Notes: a model not told the origin generated them from the letters alone. Counted from the stretch's first letter, positions 29,324 to 38,457 are shown. The stretch: 64,000 nt of DNA from Maricaulis sp. (GCF_015665295.1 NZ_JADFAJ010000007.1:92228-156227), one strand, 5' to 3'. Numbers and translations: made by a program.

Positions 29324-29338
29324 GTTCCCGGCGGGTTG
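29324..29338 (+). promoter_or_regulatory. Second SOS-like box upstream of lexA
   Basis: GTTC-CCGGCGG-GTTG matches the alphaproteobacterial SOS consensus GTTC-N7-GTTC in seven of eight fixed positions. It lies 22 bp downstream of the first box, 36 bp before the lexA start, inside the leader. Confidence 0.6.
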
Positions 29339-29373
29339 CACCTGATTCCGGGAATGGGAACAAGGGGGTTGCC

Positions 29374-30072
29374 TTGCTGACGCGGAAACAGAACGAGCTG
29401 CTGCTCTTCATTCATCAACGCATCAAGGATACCGGGGTCTCGCCCTCTTTCGACGAGATGAAGGGCGCCCTGCAACTCGCCTCCAAATCCGGCGTGCACC
29501 GCCTGATCACGGCGCTGGAAGAGCGCGGCTTCATTCGCCGACTCGCCCATCGAGCGCGGGCGCTTGAGGTGCTGAAGCTTCCCGAGTCGGCTGCCGCAGC
29601 CGGGTCACCGGCCGTGCCGCAAGGCAATCTTGGTCCCAATGTCGTACGCGGCAATTTTGCCAAACCGGACGAAAGTCCGCGCGAGACAACCGTCGATGTC
29701 CCGATTCTCGGGCGGATCGCGGCCGGTGTTCCGATTTCGGCCATCCAGCATGAAACCGACCGTGTGCCCGTCCCGGCTGACATGGTCATGGGCGGCGAGC
29801 ATTTCGCGCTCGAGGTCAAGGGTGATTCCATGATCGAGGCCGGCATCATGGATGGCGACACCGTCCTCATCCGGCGATGCCAGTCGGCCGAGTCCGGCGA
29901 TATTGTCGTCGCCCTGGTGGATGATGAGGAAGCCACGCTCAAACGGCTGCGCAAGAAAGGCGGGTCGATCGCCCTGGAAGCGGCCAATCCGGAATATGAA
30001 ACCCGCATTTTCGGCCCGGATCGGGTCAAGGTGCAGGGCCGTCTGGTCGGACTGATCCGCCGCTATCACTGA
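29374..30072 (+). CDS. lexA: LexA repressor
   Basis: 232 residues with a TTG start at 29374 (AAGGGGG upstream; M-L-T-R-K-Q is the usual alphaproteobacterial LexA start, so the in-frame upstream extension is rejected). Winged-helix DNA-binding domain about 1-65 ([20 protein letters not shown]). The self-cleavage site Ala117-Gly118 lies in R-I-A-A-G-V-P-I, the nucleophile Ser152 in G-D-S-M-I-E-A-G and Lys190 in A-T-L-K-R-L. It represses the SOS regulon until RecA triggers cleavage. Two SOS boxes upstream show self-regulation. Confidence 0.97.
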   Translation: MLTRKQNELLLFIHQRIKDTGVSPSFDEMKGALQLASKSGVHRLITALEERGFIRRLAHRARALEVLKLPESAAAAGSPAVPQGNLGPNVVRGNFAKPDESPRETTVDVPILGRIAAGVPISAIQHETDRVPVPADMVMGGEHFALEVKGDSMIEAGIMDGDTVLIRRCQSAESGDIVVALVDDEEATLKRLRKKGGSIALEAANPEYETRIFGPDRVKVQGRLVGLIRRYH

Positions 30073-30089
30073 GGCAGATCAACGGCGCT

Positions 30090-30157
30090 GGCACGGATTT
30101 GGCCTTGGCGTCGATTTGGACTTGGCGCCGATTTGGACTTGGCGCCGATTTGGACTT
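30090..30157 (+). repeat. 17-bp tandem repeat, four units
   Basis: Units GGCACGGATTTGGCCTT, GGCGTCGATTTGGACTT, then GGCGCCGATTTGGACTT twice. Units 3 and 4 are identical and unit 2 differs by one base. It begins 17 bp after the lexA stop. Confidence 0.95.
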
Positions 30158-30163
30158 GGCGCA

Positions 30164-30183
30164 GCGTCCGCTGCAGCGGACGC
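30164..30183. repeat. 20-bp perfect palindrome
   Basis: GCGTCCGCTGCAGCGGACGC, self-complementary throughout. It follows the 17-bp array by six bases. No T-run follows, so a terminator role for lexA is not well supported. Confidence 0.85.
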
Positions 30184-30290
30184 CATCGACCGAGCCCTCA
30201 GGAGTGCGCCCAGGGCCTCAACACGCTCTGTGCCCGCTGCGGCATGTCCGGGAATCCATTCCTGCGACCCGCTGTGTCGGCTTGGTGCCG

Positions 30291-30430
30291 CCGGCCAGCC
30301 TGCAGCGTTGAATCTGCGCCGACCGGTTTCAGCCGACCAGTTTGCGCCGTCCGCTGTGTGCCTTCCGCTTTGTGCCAACCAATTTGCGCCAACCAATTTG
30401 GGCCGGCCAATTCTTGCCGTCCGCTTTGCG
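30291..30430 (+). repeat. 14-bp degenerate tandem repeat, 8 clear plus 2 weaker units
   Basis: Consensus CC-N2-CC-N2-TTTGCG. Eight units fill 30319-30430 exactly, for example CCGACCAGTTTGCG, CCAACCAATTTGCG, CCAACCAATTTGGG and CCGTCCGCTTTGCG. Two weaker units precede them (CCGGCCAGCCTGCA, GCGTTGAATCTGCG). The period is not a multiple of three, so it is not a coding repeat. Confidence 0.9.
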
Positions 30431-30475
30431 TGGTCGTTGCGGGCTTGTGAGACCACATGATGGGCCCGCACAACA

Positions 30476-30540
30476 CAGTGTGAACATCCAGTGTGATCAT
30501 GCAGTCTGGTCATGCTGTGTGATCAAAGTGTGTGATCTCA
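30476..30540 (+). repeat. 13-bp degenerate tandem repeat, five units
   Basis: CAGTGTGAACATC, CAGTGTGATCATG, CAGTCTGGTCATG, CTGTGTGATCAAA, GTGTGTGATCTCA. The consensus CAGTGTGATCATG includes the palindromes TGATCA or ATCAT in several units. It lies 45 bp after the 14-bp array. Confidence 0.9.
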
Positions 30541-30679
30541 CAATGGCACGGGACAGGGTGACCCGGATGATGCACCCCTTCCGCTTTTGCCGGAGCCGTT
30601 CGCACGCGTCCGGACCGCCATTCCCCATCAGACCGAAGCGCGCACACCGGGCCCGTCTCCAGACCGCATTGTCTTGCCC

Positions 30680-32767
30680 TCAGGAGCCCTGGCGCGGGGC
30701 CGGGCGGGCATGCCGGACCGACACGATTTCGCCCTGCCGCAGATACAGCGACTGGCTACCGGTCCGTTCGAGCACATCGGTGTCGATAATGTCGGCACCG
30801 CATTGCTGCTCGACAGGTGGTGGCACGCGCATGTCCGCGATGATCAGGTCGGCGCGGGCGCAATCGGTCTGCCAGTCATCAAGGGCAAGCAGGCGGGTTA
30901 CGCGCAGGCCGCCCAGCCGCGCACTGCAGCCCTGCCCGTCGCAACGGGCGTCCCACACTGCAGGCGCCGGCTGAGCCACAGCCCGGGCCTCCAGGAAGAC
31001 CCGGGCCGCAAAGCGCGAGCGTCGCCGGTCGCTGACCACCCATTGCCCCGTCTCGTCCCGCGCCAGGATGAGGCCCGTATCCGAGATGAACAGGTTTGGT
31101 TGCGGCAGGACCGCCCAGCCAGCCAGCGCCACGGCAATCAGGGCGGCGCCGGAGGCGCGCCACCGGCCACGAACCAGAAGCGTCAGGACAAAACCGGCAG
31201 AGAAGATCGCCAGAACCAGACCCGGCGCGGCTGGCAGATGACGCTGGGCTCCCGGCCAGTCCGCGACCCGGTGCGCGAGGTCGAGCATGACCGACAGGCC
31301 CCACTCCATCAGCGCAAAAGGCAGGCCATCAAGGCCGAGCGGGATCAGGACCAGTCCCAGCACACCGGCAGGCATCACCACGGTTGAGAAGATCGGCATG
31401 ACGAGGAGGTTTCCGGCCAGGCCAAAACTGGCGATCCGATGGAAGTGAAAGGCAGCGAAGCCAGCGGTCGCTGTCCCGGCGACCAGGCTGGTCGTGCCCA
31501 GTCCGCCAAAGAAGAGCCGGATCTGAGCCAGAACACCATTTCGCGCCTGACGGTCGGAACCCGCCTGCCAGACCCGGGCAGCCGTGATCAGGGCTGCCGC
31601 CGCTGAAAAGGACATCTGAAACCCCGGCGTCACCACGGCCTGAGGCTGCATCACCAGAACCGCCGTGACAGCCAGGGCGAGCGTGTGAAGGGACAAGGCG
31701 CGACGGCCGAGAATAACGGCCCCCAGCACTGAAACCGTCATGATGAAGGCGCGCTGGGTCGGGATAGCCGCGCCGGACAGCAGGAGATATCCGGCCGCAA
31801 AGACCAGCGCCACCCAGGCCGCCGGCACCGCTGCATCATGGCGCCTCGCCCAAGGCGAGATTGCCGAAAACCCCAATCGCACCGCAAAAAAGACACCGCC
31901 CGCCAGCAGGGCCATGTGCATGCCGGATATCGCCAGGACATGCCCCAGCCCCGAGCGGCGCAGGGCGTCGACATCACCGGGATCGATATGGGCACGGTCG
32001 CCGGTCAGCAGTGCCGCGGCCAGCGCGCCCGGCCGGTCCGCCATACGGCCACGGATATGGCCGGACATGTCAGCCCGCAGGCGGGCAATCGCCCGCGCCA
32101 ATTCATCCTGTTCGAGTTCGGGTCCGGCGTCCGCCGGCGCAATGGCATAGCCGGTTGCAACAATGTCCCGGAAGGCGGCGTGAAAGGCGAAGTCATAGCC
32201 GCCCGGTATGGCGGCCGGGCGAGGCGCTGCGAGCACCGCCCGCAGGCTGATCGGATCGCCGGGACGGATGGAGGCAGCATTGCCCAGCACCCGAACCCGT
32301 CGCGCCCGCGGATCGTTCGCGTCCTGCACCAGGCGGACCAGCAGTCTTTGCCGACCGCTGGCGCTGCGATCAATGGCCTCCAGCCAACCGGTCAGCTCGA
32401 CGGCACGCTGGCCGTCCGCGATCGGTGTCCGGTCGTGATGGGCGGCCTCGTGACTTGTTGCGCGCCAGGCAAGGGCCGCCGCTGCGAGCAGGATCACGGT
32501 CATCATTGCGGCCAGCCGGCGCAGGAAGATTCGTCGGCCAGGGGAAAAGCGTGCGAGACCAAAAGCAAGGAACGCTGCCAGCAAAAAGCTCGAAACGAGA
32601 CGCCAGCCGCTCGGACAAGCCCCTGAAAAGACCGCCGCACAGCCGATGATCGCGCCCAGGCTGACGAGAACGGCCGGGCTGAAATCTGCAAGCGGATCAA
32701 CGCGATTGACCGGTTGATCCGGGTTTCTTGCCACCCGCTGCGGCAGGATTGCGTCAGGTTGAAGCAT
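30680..32767 (-). CDS. comEC: ComEC/Rec2-family membrane protein
   Basis: 695 residues. An N-terminal DUF4131-like part has several TM segments and an OB-like periplasmic region (T-G-W-L-E-A-I-D...). The Competence domain follows with R-S-G-L-G-H-V-L-A-I-S-G-M-H-M-A-L-L-A-G and A-I-P-T-Q-R-A-F-I-M. ComEC forms the inner-membrane DNA uptake channel. The C-terminal ~150 residues take the place of the metallo-beta-lactamase domain but show no HxHxDH motif, as in other alphaproteobacterial relatives, so nuclease activity is not expected. It is divergent from gltX and convergent with lexA. Confidence 0.88.
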   Translation of the reverse strand: MLQPDAILPQRVARNPDQPVNRVDPLADFSPAVLVSLGAIIGCAAVFSGACPSGWRLVSSFLLAAFLAFGLARFSPGRRIFLRRLAAMMTVILLAAAALAWRATSHEAAHHDRTPIADGQRAVELTGWLEAIDRSASGRQRLLVRLVQDANDPRARRVRVLGNAASIRPGDPISLRAVLAAPRPAAIPGGYDFAFHAAFRDIVATGYAIAPADAGPELEQDELARAIARLRADMSGHIRGRMADRPGALAAALLTGDRAHIDPGDVDALRRSGLGHVLAISGMHMALLAGGVFFAVRLGFSAISPWARRHDAAVPAAWVALVFAAGYLLLSGAAIPTQRAFIMTVSVLGAVILGRRALSLHTLALAVTAVLVMQPQAVVTPGFQMSFSAAAALITAARVWQAGSDRQARNGVLAQIRLFFGGLGTTSLVAGTATAGFAAFHFHRIASFGLAGNLLVMPIFSTVVMPAGVLGLVLIPLGLDGLPFALMEWGLSVMLDLAHRVADWPGAQRHLPAAPGLVLAIFSAGFVLTLLVRGRWRASGAALIAVALAGWAVLPQPNLFISDTGLILARDETGQWVVSDRRRSRFAARVFLEARAVAQPAPAVWDARCDGQGCSARLGGLRVTRLLALDDWQTDCARADLIIADMRVPPPVEQQCGADIIDTDVLERTGSQSLYLRQGEIVSVRHARPAPRQGS

Positions 32768-32837
32768 GAAGCAGCCTACGGTCTATCGCAAAAGCTGATA
32801 TTCATGCTAACACGGTTCCTCTTTCTCGCAGTGCAGC

Positions 32838-34277
32838 ATGAATTCGCAATTGCAAAACAACGATAAGATGATCCGAACGCGCTTCGCTCCCTCTCCAACA
32901 GGCTTCCTCCATATCGGCGGGGCGCGCACCGCGCTGTTCAACTGGCTGTTCGCCCGCCACCATGGCGGCCAATTCCTGCTGCGCATCGAGGATACCGATC
33001 GCGCGCGTTCGACCCAAGCCGCCATCGACGCCATTCTTGACGGCCTCGGCTGGCTCGGTCTCGACTGGGATGGCGACGCCATCTCTCAGTTCGAACGCGC
33101 CGACCGCCATGCCGAGATCGCCTATGACCTGCTCGGCAAGGGTCATGCCTTCAAATGCTGGTGCACGCCCGACGAGGTCCAGGCCCTGCGCGACGAAGCC
33201 TTCGCCGCCGGCCGCGCCCTGCGTTCGCCCTGGCGTGATCGCGATGCGGCTGACGGTCCGGTCGACCAGCCCTTCACGGTGCGTTTCAGGGCGCCGGACA
33301 GTGATGTCGTGCTCGAGGACGCTGTCCAGGGCACGGTGCGCTGGGCGGCCAAGGAGTTTGACGATCTCATCCTGCTGCGCTCGGACGGTTCGCCAACCTA
33401 TAATCTTGCCGTGGTGGTCGATGATCACGACATGGAAATCACCCATATCGTGCGCGGTGATGATCACCTGGTGAATGGCGGCCGCCAGAGCCAGATCTAT
33501 GATGCGATGGGCTGGGAGCGCCCGGTCTTCGCGCATGTGCCGCTGATCCATGGCCAGGACGGCAAAAAGCTTTCCAAACGCCATGGCGCGCTCGGCGCCG
33601 AAGCTTATCGCGACATGGGCTATCTGCCCGAAGGCCTGCGCAATTATCTCTTGCGGCTGGGCTGGTCGCATGGCGACCAGGAACTTTTCTCTGACGCCGA
33701 GGCGGTCGCCGCCTTCAATCTGGGCGGCCTCAACAAGGCACCGGCCCGAATGGACCTGGACAAGCTTAACCACATCAATGCCTACCATATCAGCCAGGCC
33801 GAAAATGCCCGGCTGGTCGAGCTGGTGACGCCTTTCCTCGATACCCTTGAAGCGCGCATCGCGGATGCCGATATCACGCGTGAACGCCTGACCGCGGCGA
33901 TGCCGGTGCTCAAGACCCGCGCCTCGACACTGGAAGAGCTGGCTACACAGAGCTATTTCCTGCTGCGGCCGCGGCCGTTCCGGCTCGAAGGCAAGGCGGC
34001 CAAACCGCTCAAGGATGACGACGCCCGCGACCGGCTTTACCGCCTGTTCACGCATCTCGGCGATTTGGATGCCTGGACAGAGGCGGCTTTGTCCGATGCG
34101 CTCAAGGAATTCGCCGAAGCCGAGAATGTCGGTTTCGGCAAAATCGGTCAGCCGCTGCGAGCAGCCCTGACCGGCGGAGCACCCGCTCCCGATCTGGCCC
34201 TGGTCATGACCTTCATCGGTCGTGACGAGACGCTGGACCGTATCAAGGATCAGATGACGCCGGTTGCGCCCGCGTAA
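32838..34277 (+). CDS. gltX: Glutamyl-tRNA synthetase
   Basis: 479 residues, class I synthetase. The HIGH-equivalent F-A-P-S-P-T-G-F-L-H-I-G-G lies near residues 16-28 and the KMSKS-equivalent G-K-K-L-S-K-R-H-G-A near 238-247. The C-terminal helical anticodon-binding domain has L-R-A-A-L-T-G near the end. It charges tRNA-Glu, and in organisms lacking GlnRS also tRNA-Gln. The start is slightly uncertain because an ATG 10 codons later also precedes the conserved R-T-R-F-A-P. It is followed by gltA 24 bp downstream. Confidence 0.96.
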   Translation: MNSQLQNNDKMIRTRFAPSPTGFLHIGGARTALFNWLFARHHGGQFLLRIEDTDRARSTQAAIDAILDGLGWLGLDWDGDAISQFERADRHAEIAYDLLGKGHAFKCWCTPDEVQALRDEAFAAGRALRSPWRDRDAADGPVDQPFTVRFRAPDSDVVLEDAVQGTVRWAAKEFDDLILLRSDGSPTYNLAVVVDDHDMEITHIVRGDDHLVNGGRQSQIYDAMGWERPVFAHVPLIHGQDGKKLSKRHGALGAEAYRDMGYLPEGLRNYLLRLGWSHGDQELFSDAEAVAAFNLGGLNKAPARMDLDKLNHINAYHISQAENARLVELVTPFLDTLEARIADADITRERLTAAMPVLKTRASTLEELATQSYFLLRPRPFRLEGKAAKPLKDDDARDRLYRLFTHLGDLDAWTEAALSDALKEFAEAENVGFGKIGQPLRAALTGGAPAPDLALVMTFIGRDETLDRIKDQMTPVAPA

Positions 34278-34301
34278 CCTGCGAACCATGGGGATGACGT
34301 G

Positions 34302-35606
34302 ATGGAAAACAAAGCCAAGCCGAACGGATCGGCCACGCTCAACTACAATGGCAAATCGCTGGAACTGCCGGTGTACAGCGGCGAGATCGGCCCGGATGTG
34401 ATCGACATCCGCAAGCTGTACGCCGAGACCGGCATGTTCACCTATGATCCCGGCTTCACCTCGACCGCGAGTTGCGAGAGCCAGATCACCTATATCGACG
34501 GCGATGACGGCACCCTGCTCTATCGCGGTTATCCGATTGACCAGTTGGCAGACAATTCGAATTTCATCGAAGTCTGCTATCTGTTGATGAATGGCAATCT
34601 GCCGTCCAAGGACGAGCTGGAGACCTTTGACTGGACCATCCGCCGTCACTCCATGCTGCACGACCAGTTCGACCAGTTCTTCCGCGGCTTCCGTCGCGAC
34701 GCCCACCCGATGGCAATCATGGTCGGCACGGTCGGCGCGCTGTCGGCCTTCTATCACGACTCGACCGACATCAATGATCCGGCGGCCCGCACCATTGCCA
34801 GCCACCGCATGATTGCGAAAATGCCGACGATTGCGGCCCGTGCGTTCAAATACGCGATCGGCCAGCCTTTCATCAGCCCGCGCAACGAACTCGACTACGC
34901 TGCCAATTTCCTGCGCATGTGTTTCGCCGTTCCGGCCGAAGACTATGAAAGCAATGCTGTGCTCGCCAAGGCGATGGACAAGATCTTCATCTTGCACGCC
35001 GATCACGAGCAGAACGCCTCGACCTCGACCGTCCGCCTGGCCGGTTCGTCGGGTGCCAATCCGTTCGCCTGCATCGCAGCCGGCATCGCTTCGCTGTGGG
35101 GTCCGGCTCATGGCGGCGCCAATGAAGCCGCGCTGAACATGCTCAACGAGATCGGTTCCGTCGACAAGATTCCGGAATATGTCCGTCGCGCCAAGGACAA
35201 GTCGGACCCGTTCCGCCTGATGGGCTTCGGTCACCGCGTCTACAAGAATTACGATCCGCGCGCCAAGGTCATGCGCGACACCTGCCACGAAGTTCTCGAC
35301 GTGCTGGGCGTGCGCAACGACCCGACCCTGCAGGTCGCCATGGAACTCGAGCGCATTGCGCTGGAAGACCCGTATTTCGTCGAAAAGAAGCTCTATCCGA
35401 ATATCGACTTCTATTCGGGCATCACGCTGAAGGCGATGGGCTTTCCGACCGAGATGTTCACGGTGCTGTTCGCCCTGGCGCGCACGGTCGGCTGGATCGC
35501 GCAATGGTCGGAAATGATCGAGGATCCGTCCCAGAAGATCGGCCGTCCGCGCCAGCTCTTCACCGGTGCAACGCCGCGCGATTACATCGACCTGTCCAAG
35601 CGCTAG
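34302..35606 (+). CDS. gltA: Citrate synthase
   Basis: 434 residues of the hexameric type II bacterial form. Conserved catalytic regions are present: [11 protein letters not shown] (His), [10 protein letters not shown] (His), and [14 protein letters not shown] (His/Arg), with the catalytic Asp in [10 protein letters not shown]. It condenses acetyl-CoA and oxaloacetate. GGGGA precedes the ATG; a GTG one codon earlier is in frame but less likely. A strong bidirectional terminator follows. Confidence 0.97.
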   Translation: MENKAKPNGSATLNYNGKSLELPVYSGEIGPDVIDIRKLYAETGMFTYDPGFTSTASCESQITYIDGDDGTLLYRGYPIDQLADNSNFIEVCYLLMNGNLPSKDELETFDWTIRRHSMLHDQFDQFFRGFRRDAHPMAIMVGTVGALSAFYHDSTDINDPAARTIASHRMIAKMPTIAARAFKYAIGQPFISPRNELDYAANFLRMCFAVPAEDYESNAVLAKAMDKIFILHADHEQNASTSTVRLAGSSGANPFACIAAGIASLWGPAHGGANEAALNMLNEIGSVDKIPEYVRRAKDKSDPFRLMGFGHRVYKNYDPRAKVMRDTCHEVLDVLGVRNDPTLQVAMELERIALEDPYFVEKKLYPNIDFYSGITLKAMGFPTEMFTVLFALARTVGWIAQWSEMIEDPSQKIGRPRQLFTGATPRDYIDLSKR

Positions 35607-35628
35607 ATTCGCCACCGACCAAACGGAA

Positions 35629-35656
35629 AAGGCCGCCCGGTGGGGCGGCCTTTTTT
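35629..35656. terminator. Bidirectional intrinsic terminator between gltA and lpxB
   Basis: AAGGCCGCCC, loop GGTG, GGGCGGCCTT followed by TTTT; a perfect 10-bp stem. On the minus strand the stem is followed by TTTTCCGTTT, so it can stop both convergent genes. Its plus-strand T-run touches the last base of the lpxB stop codon. Confidence 0.93.
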
Positions 35657-36828
35657 CATGGGGCGGGATTGAACCCGATACCGGCGAGAACCGCTTCAGC
35701 CGCACGGCGACTCGCCTGCCCCGTACCGCGGAGCTCAGCCGTCACGGCCTTCAGCCGGGTCGACATCTCGGCCCGCCTTTCTCCACTGTCCAGCAAGGGC
35801 TCGACGGCGGCGGCGAGATTGTCGCCGGTACAGGCCAGCTGGATGACTTCCGGGATGATGCGGGCATTGGCGGCGATGTTGACCAGCGAGATATGCGGCG
35901 TCTTCAACAGGTTGAACGCGCGCACCAGCCCCCAGGTGATCCAGCCGAGCTTGTAGCTCGCCACCGTCGGCACACCCGCTGTCGCCAATTCGGTCACCAC
36001 CGTGCCGGAGCAGGCCAGCGCGACATCCGCTGCCGCAAACGCATCGGCCTTTTCATCCTCGCCAACCCGGATGGCGGTCTTCAGCACCGGATTCGCGGCA
36101 ATCACCGCGTCGACCTGACCGGCAACCGGATCAGCCACCGGCAAAACCAGACGGAGGTCGGGATAGCGCTCTGTCAGGCGCTGCAGCGCCTTTACAAAAG
36201 GGCCCGCCATGCGGCGAATCTCGGACGGCCGGCTGCCGGGAAGCACGACCAGCACCTGTTTCTCCGCCTCGATGCCGTGGCGTGCACGAAAGGCTGCACC
36301 ATCTCCGGTCGGCAGGCGCTCCAGCGTCGGATTGCCGACAAAGGTAACGGGCAAGCCATGCGGTTGATAATAAGGACCGTCGAAATTGAGTATGGTCAGC
36401 AATTCATCGACGGACGCCGCCAGCACCTCGGCCCGGCCAGGCCGGGTCGCGAAGACTTGCGGGCCGACATATTTCACGAGGCGAATGCCCGGATCAATCG
36501 CCCGAACACCGCGCGCCACGCGCAGGGTGAAGCCCCAGGAATCGATCAGGACAACCGTGTCCGGCCGCGCCGCAATGATCGCCTCGACTGCCGTCGCCAC
36601 AGCGGCCTTGACGCGCTTGTAGGCGCGCAGCCCGTCAATCCAGCCGAGAATATTGAGTCCGTCGATCGGCATGGCCGAGACAATGCCCTGTTCCGCCATG
36701 GCGCTGCCCCCGATACCGGACAGCAGGACCGCGCCATCGGTCAGCGTGCGCAGTTCGCGGGCCAGTCCGGCGCCAAGCAGATCACCGGAGCGCTCAGCGG
36801 CAACGAGGAAGACGTGCGGCGAGGTCAT
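35656..36828 (-). CDS. lpxB: Lipid-A-disaccharide synthase
   Basis: 390 residues, GT19 family. The N-terminal V-F-L-V-A-A-E-R-S-G-D-L-L-G-A, V-G-P-Q-V-F-A-T-R-P-G-R and C-terminal A-C-S-G-T-V-V-T-E-L-A motifs are clear. It joins UDP-2,3-diacylglucosamine and lipid X to form the lipid A disaccharide. Its ATG overlaps the lpxI stop by 4 bases. It is last in the long lpx-bam cluster and ends within the terminator. Confidence 0.97.
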   Translation of the reverse strand: MTSPHVFLVAAERSGDLLGAGLARELRTLTDGAVLLSGIGGSAMAEQGIVSAMPIDGLNILGWIDGLRAYKRVKAAVATAVEAIIAARPDTVVLIDSWGFTLRVARGVRAIDPGIRLVKYVGPQVFATRPGRAEVLAASVDELLTILNFDGPYYQPHGLPVTFVGNPTLERLPTGDGAAFRARHGIEAEKQVLVVLPGSRPSEIRRMAGPFVKALQRLTERYPDLRLVLPVADPVAGQVDAVIAANPVLKTAIRVGEDEKADAFAAADVALACSGTVVTELATAGVPTVASYKLGWITWGLVRAFNLLKTPHISLVNIAANARIIPEVIQLACTGDNLAAAVEPLLDSGERRAEMSTRLKAVTAELRGTGQASRRAAEAVLAGIGFNPAP

Positions 36829-37667
36829 GCCCGCACCTCGATCAGGACGAAGAGACCATGGCTGTCCAATGCGGCTTCAACGCCATCGCGATCCACGATC
36901 AAGGCGCCATCAGCCTCGAGCACGATACCGGCCAGCCCCGCCCGGGCGCAGCGTTCGACGGTGTCGATGCCGATGGTCGGCAGGTCGACCCGGCGTTCCT
37001 GAATCGGTTTGGGGCGTTTGGCGAGCACGCCCTTGCGATTGCTCGGTGAACCGCGCAGCACCTCGGAGAGACCCGCAACACGCTCGAGCATGGCATTGGT
37101 CCCTTCCTGCGCTTCCACGGCCAGCACAATCCCGCCGGCGACAACGGCCCCCTGTCCGATATCGAGCCGACCGATCTCCGCAGCAATGAGCATGGCCTTG
37201 TCAGCATCCTCGCGATGCGTCTCGACGAGCCCGGGGTCTCCAATGACGCCGGCCGGCAGTCCGCCCTGCCCGATCAGGCTGTCGGCACCGACAACGGCAA
37301 AGCCGGCCCGCTCGAACTCTTCAACCACGACACGGATCACCGCGTCATCGCCCTTGCGTCCGGCAGCCAGCGCCCGCGGCACCATGATGAGGCCACGCGC
37401 GTCCATCTTGAGGGCGGAAACATCGGGACGGGAGACATAGCCGGCAAAGCAGACCGCATCACAGCCCGCGGCGCGGAGATCCTTGATTATCCCGCCAATC
37501 TCGCCGACCGAGCGGCTGGTTTGCTCGTGGCCGGCATAGTCCCGATCCGCAAAGCCGCGCAGGACAACGACGAAAACGTCCCGGTCGGTCTGGGCCCTGA
37601 GGATTTCCAGCGGCAGATCCCCGCCACCAGCCAGAAGGCCCAGCTTTCTCCAGCCCGGCTCAGTCAT
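36825..37667 (-). CDS. lpxI: UDP-2,3-diacylglucosamine pyrophosphatase LpxI
   Basis: 280 residues of the DUF1009/LpxI family: [12 protein letters not shown] at the start, [13 protein letters not shown], and [13 protein letters not shown] near the C-terminus. LpxI cleaves UDP-2,3-diacylglucosamine to lipid X, replacing LpxH in alphaproteobacteria. The start at 37667 overlaps the lpxA stop by 8 bases and fits the conserved start; upstream in-frame codons are rejected. Confidence 0.95.
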   Translation of the reverse strand: MTEPGWRKLGLLAGGGDLPLEILRAQTDRDVFVVVLRGFADRDYAGHEQTSRSVGEIGGIIKDLRAAGCDAVCFAGYVSRPDVSALKMDARGLIMVPRALAAGRKGDDAVIRVVVEEFERAGFAVVGADSLIGQGGLPAGVIGDPGLVETHREDADKAMLIAAEIGRLDIGQGAVVAGGIVLAVEAQEGTNAMLERVAGLSEVLRGSPSNRKGVLAKRPKPIQERRVDLPTIGIDTVERCARAGLAGIVLEADGALIVDRDGVEAALDSHGLFVLIEVRA

Positions 37668-38457
37668 CCGGCATGCAGATGGAACGCTTGGCATCGGCGC
37701 GGATGAAATCGATGATTTCCGCGATCGGGGCGTTCCCGGAATAGAGCTGGGCAACATCATCGACGCGCTCGTCGAACGTGCCTTCCTGGGCGAACAGCAA
37801 ACGGTAGGCCGCGCGCAGCTCGCGCAGCGTTTCGCGCGGCATGCCGCGCCGCTTCAGGCCAACCACATTGAGCCCGGCGAGATGGGCGTGATTGCCGATG
37901 ACCGAGCCATAGGGGATGACATCCGCTGTCACCATGGCCATCGCGCCGACAAAAGCATGCCGTCCGATCCGGCTTTTCTGGTGAATGCCGGCATAGCCGC
38001 CAAGGATGACGTGGTCGGCGATCTCGGTTTCACCGCCGATCGCCGCACAATTGGCGAACACGACCCGGTCGCCTACGATGCAGTCATGCGCCACATGTGC
38101 GCCGACCATGAAGTAGCCATCATTGCCCACCACCGTCCGGCCGCGCGCGAACGTCGTGCCAGGATGCATGGTGACATTCTCGCGCAGGATATTGCGCTGG
38201 CCGATGATGAGTTCCGTATCCTCACCCTGGTATTTGAAGTCCTGCGGCGGGTGGCCGATCTGGGCACCGGGATAGAGCACGCAATCCTCGCCGAGCGTCG
38301 TATTGCCGGCAATTGTGACGTGCGAGATAACCCGCACCCGATCCTTCAGCACGACTTTGGGGCCGACAATGCAGAACGGGCCGATCTCGACCCCCTCACC
38401 GATCCGCGCAGCCGGATCAACGATGGCGGTCGGGTGGACTTGAACAGGCTGGGTCAT
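37660..38457 (-). CDS. lpxA: UDP-N-acetylglucosamine acyltransferase
   Basis: 265 residues with a left-handed parallel beta-helix of hexapeptide repeats in the first two thirds ([18 protein letters not shown]), conserved H-V-A-H-D-C-I-V-G with the catalytic His, and a helical C-terminus (R-A-A-Y-R-L-L-F). It performs the first acylation in lipid A synthesis. It overlaps fabZ by ATGA and lpxI by 8 bases. Confidence 0.97.
   Translation of the reverse strand: MTQPVQVHPTAIVDPAARIGEGVEIGPFCIVGPKVVLKDRVRVISHVTIAGNTTLGEDCVLYPGAQIGHPPQDFKYQGEDTELIIGQRNILRENVTMHPGTTFARGRTVVGNDGYFMVGAHVAHDCIVGDRVVFANCAAIGGETEIADHVILGGYAGIHQKSRIGRHAFVGAMAMVTADVIPYGSVIGNHAHLAGLNVVGLKRRGMPRETLRELRAAYRLLFAQEGTFDERVDDVAQLYSGNAPIAEIIDFIRADAKRSICMPDD

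Larger units (their letters stand above)
30073..30679. other. 607-bp gene-free region with three tandem-repeat arrays
   Basis: No supported gene lies between the convergent lexA and comEC. From left to right it holds a 17-bp x4 array (30090-30157), a 20-bp perfect palindrome (30164-30183), about 105 bp without clear structure, a 14-bp array of 8-10 units (30291-30430), a short spacer, a 13-bp x5 array (30476-30540), and about 140 bp of unremarkable GC-rich DNA leading to the comEC stop. Short open frames cross it but none has a ribosome binding site or family resemblance. Confidence 0.8.

Noticed and set aside
30164..30183. Intrinsic terminator for lexA
   Set aside because: The palindrome is perfect but no T-run follows on either strand.
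30090..30540. CRISPR array
   Set aside because: Units are directly abutting with no unique spacers, unit length is 13-17 bp, and no cas genes are near.
32802..35705. 967-codon open frame on the minus strand opposite gltX and gltA
   Set aside because: It spans two certain genes on the other strand and shows no family motif; a shadow of GC-rich third positions.
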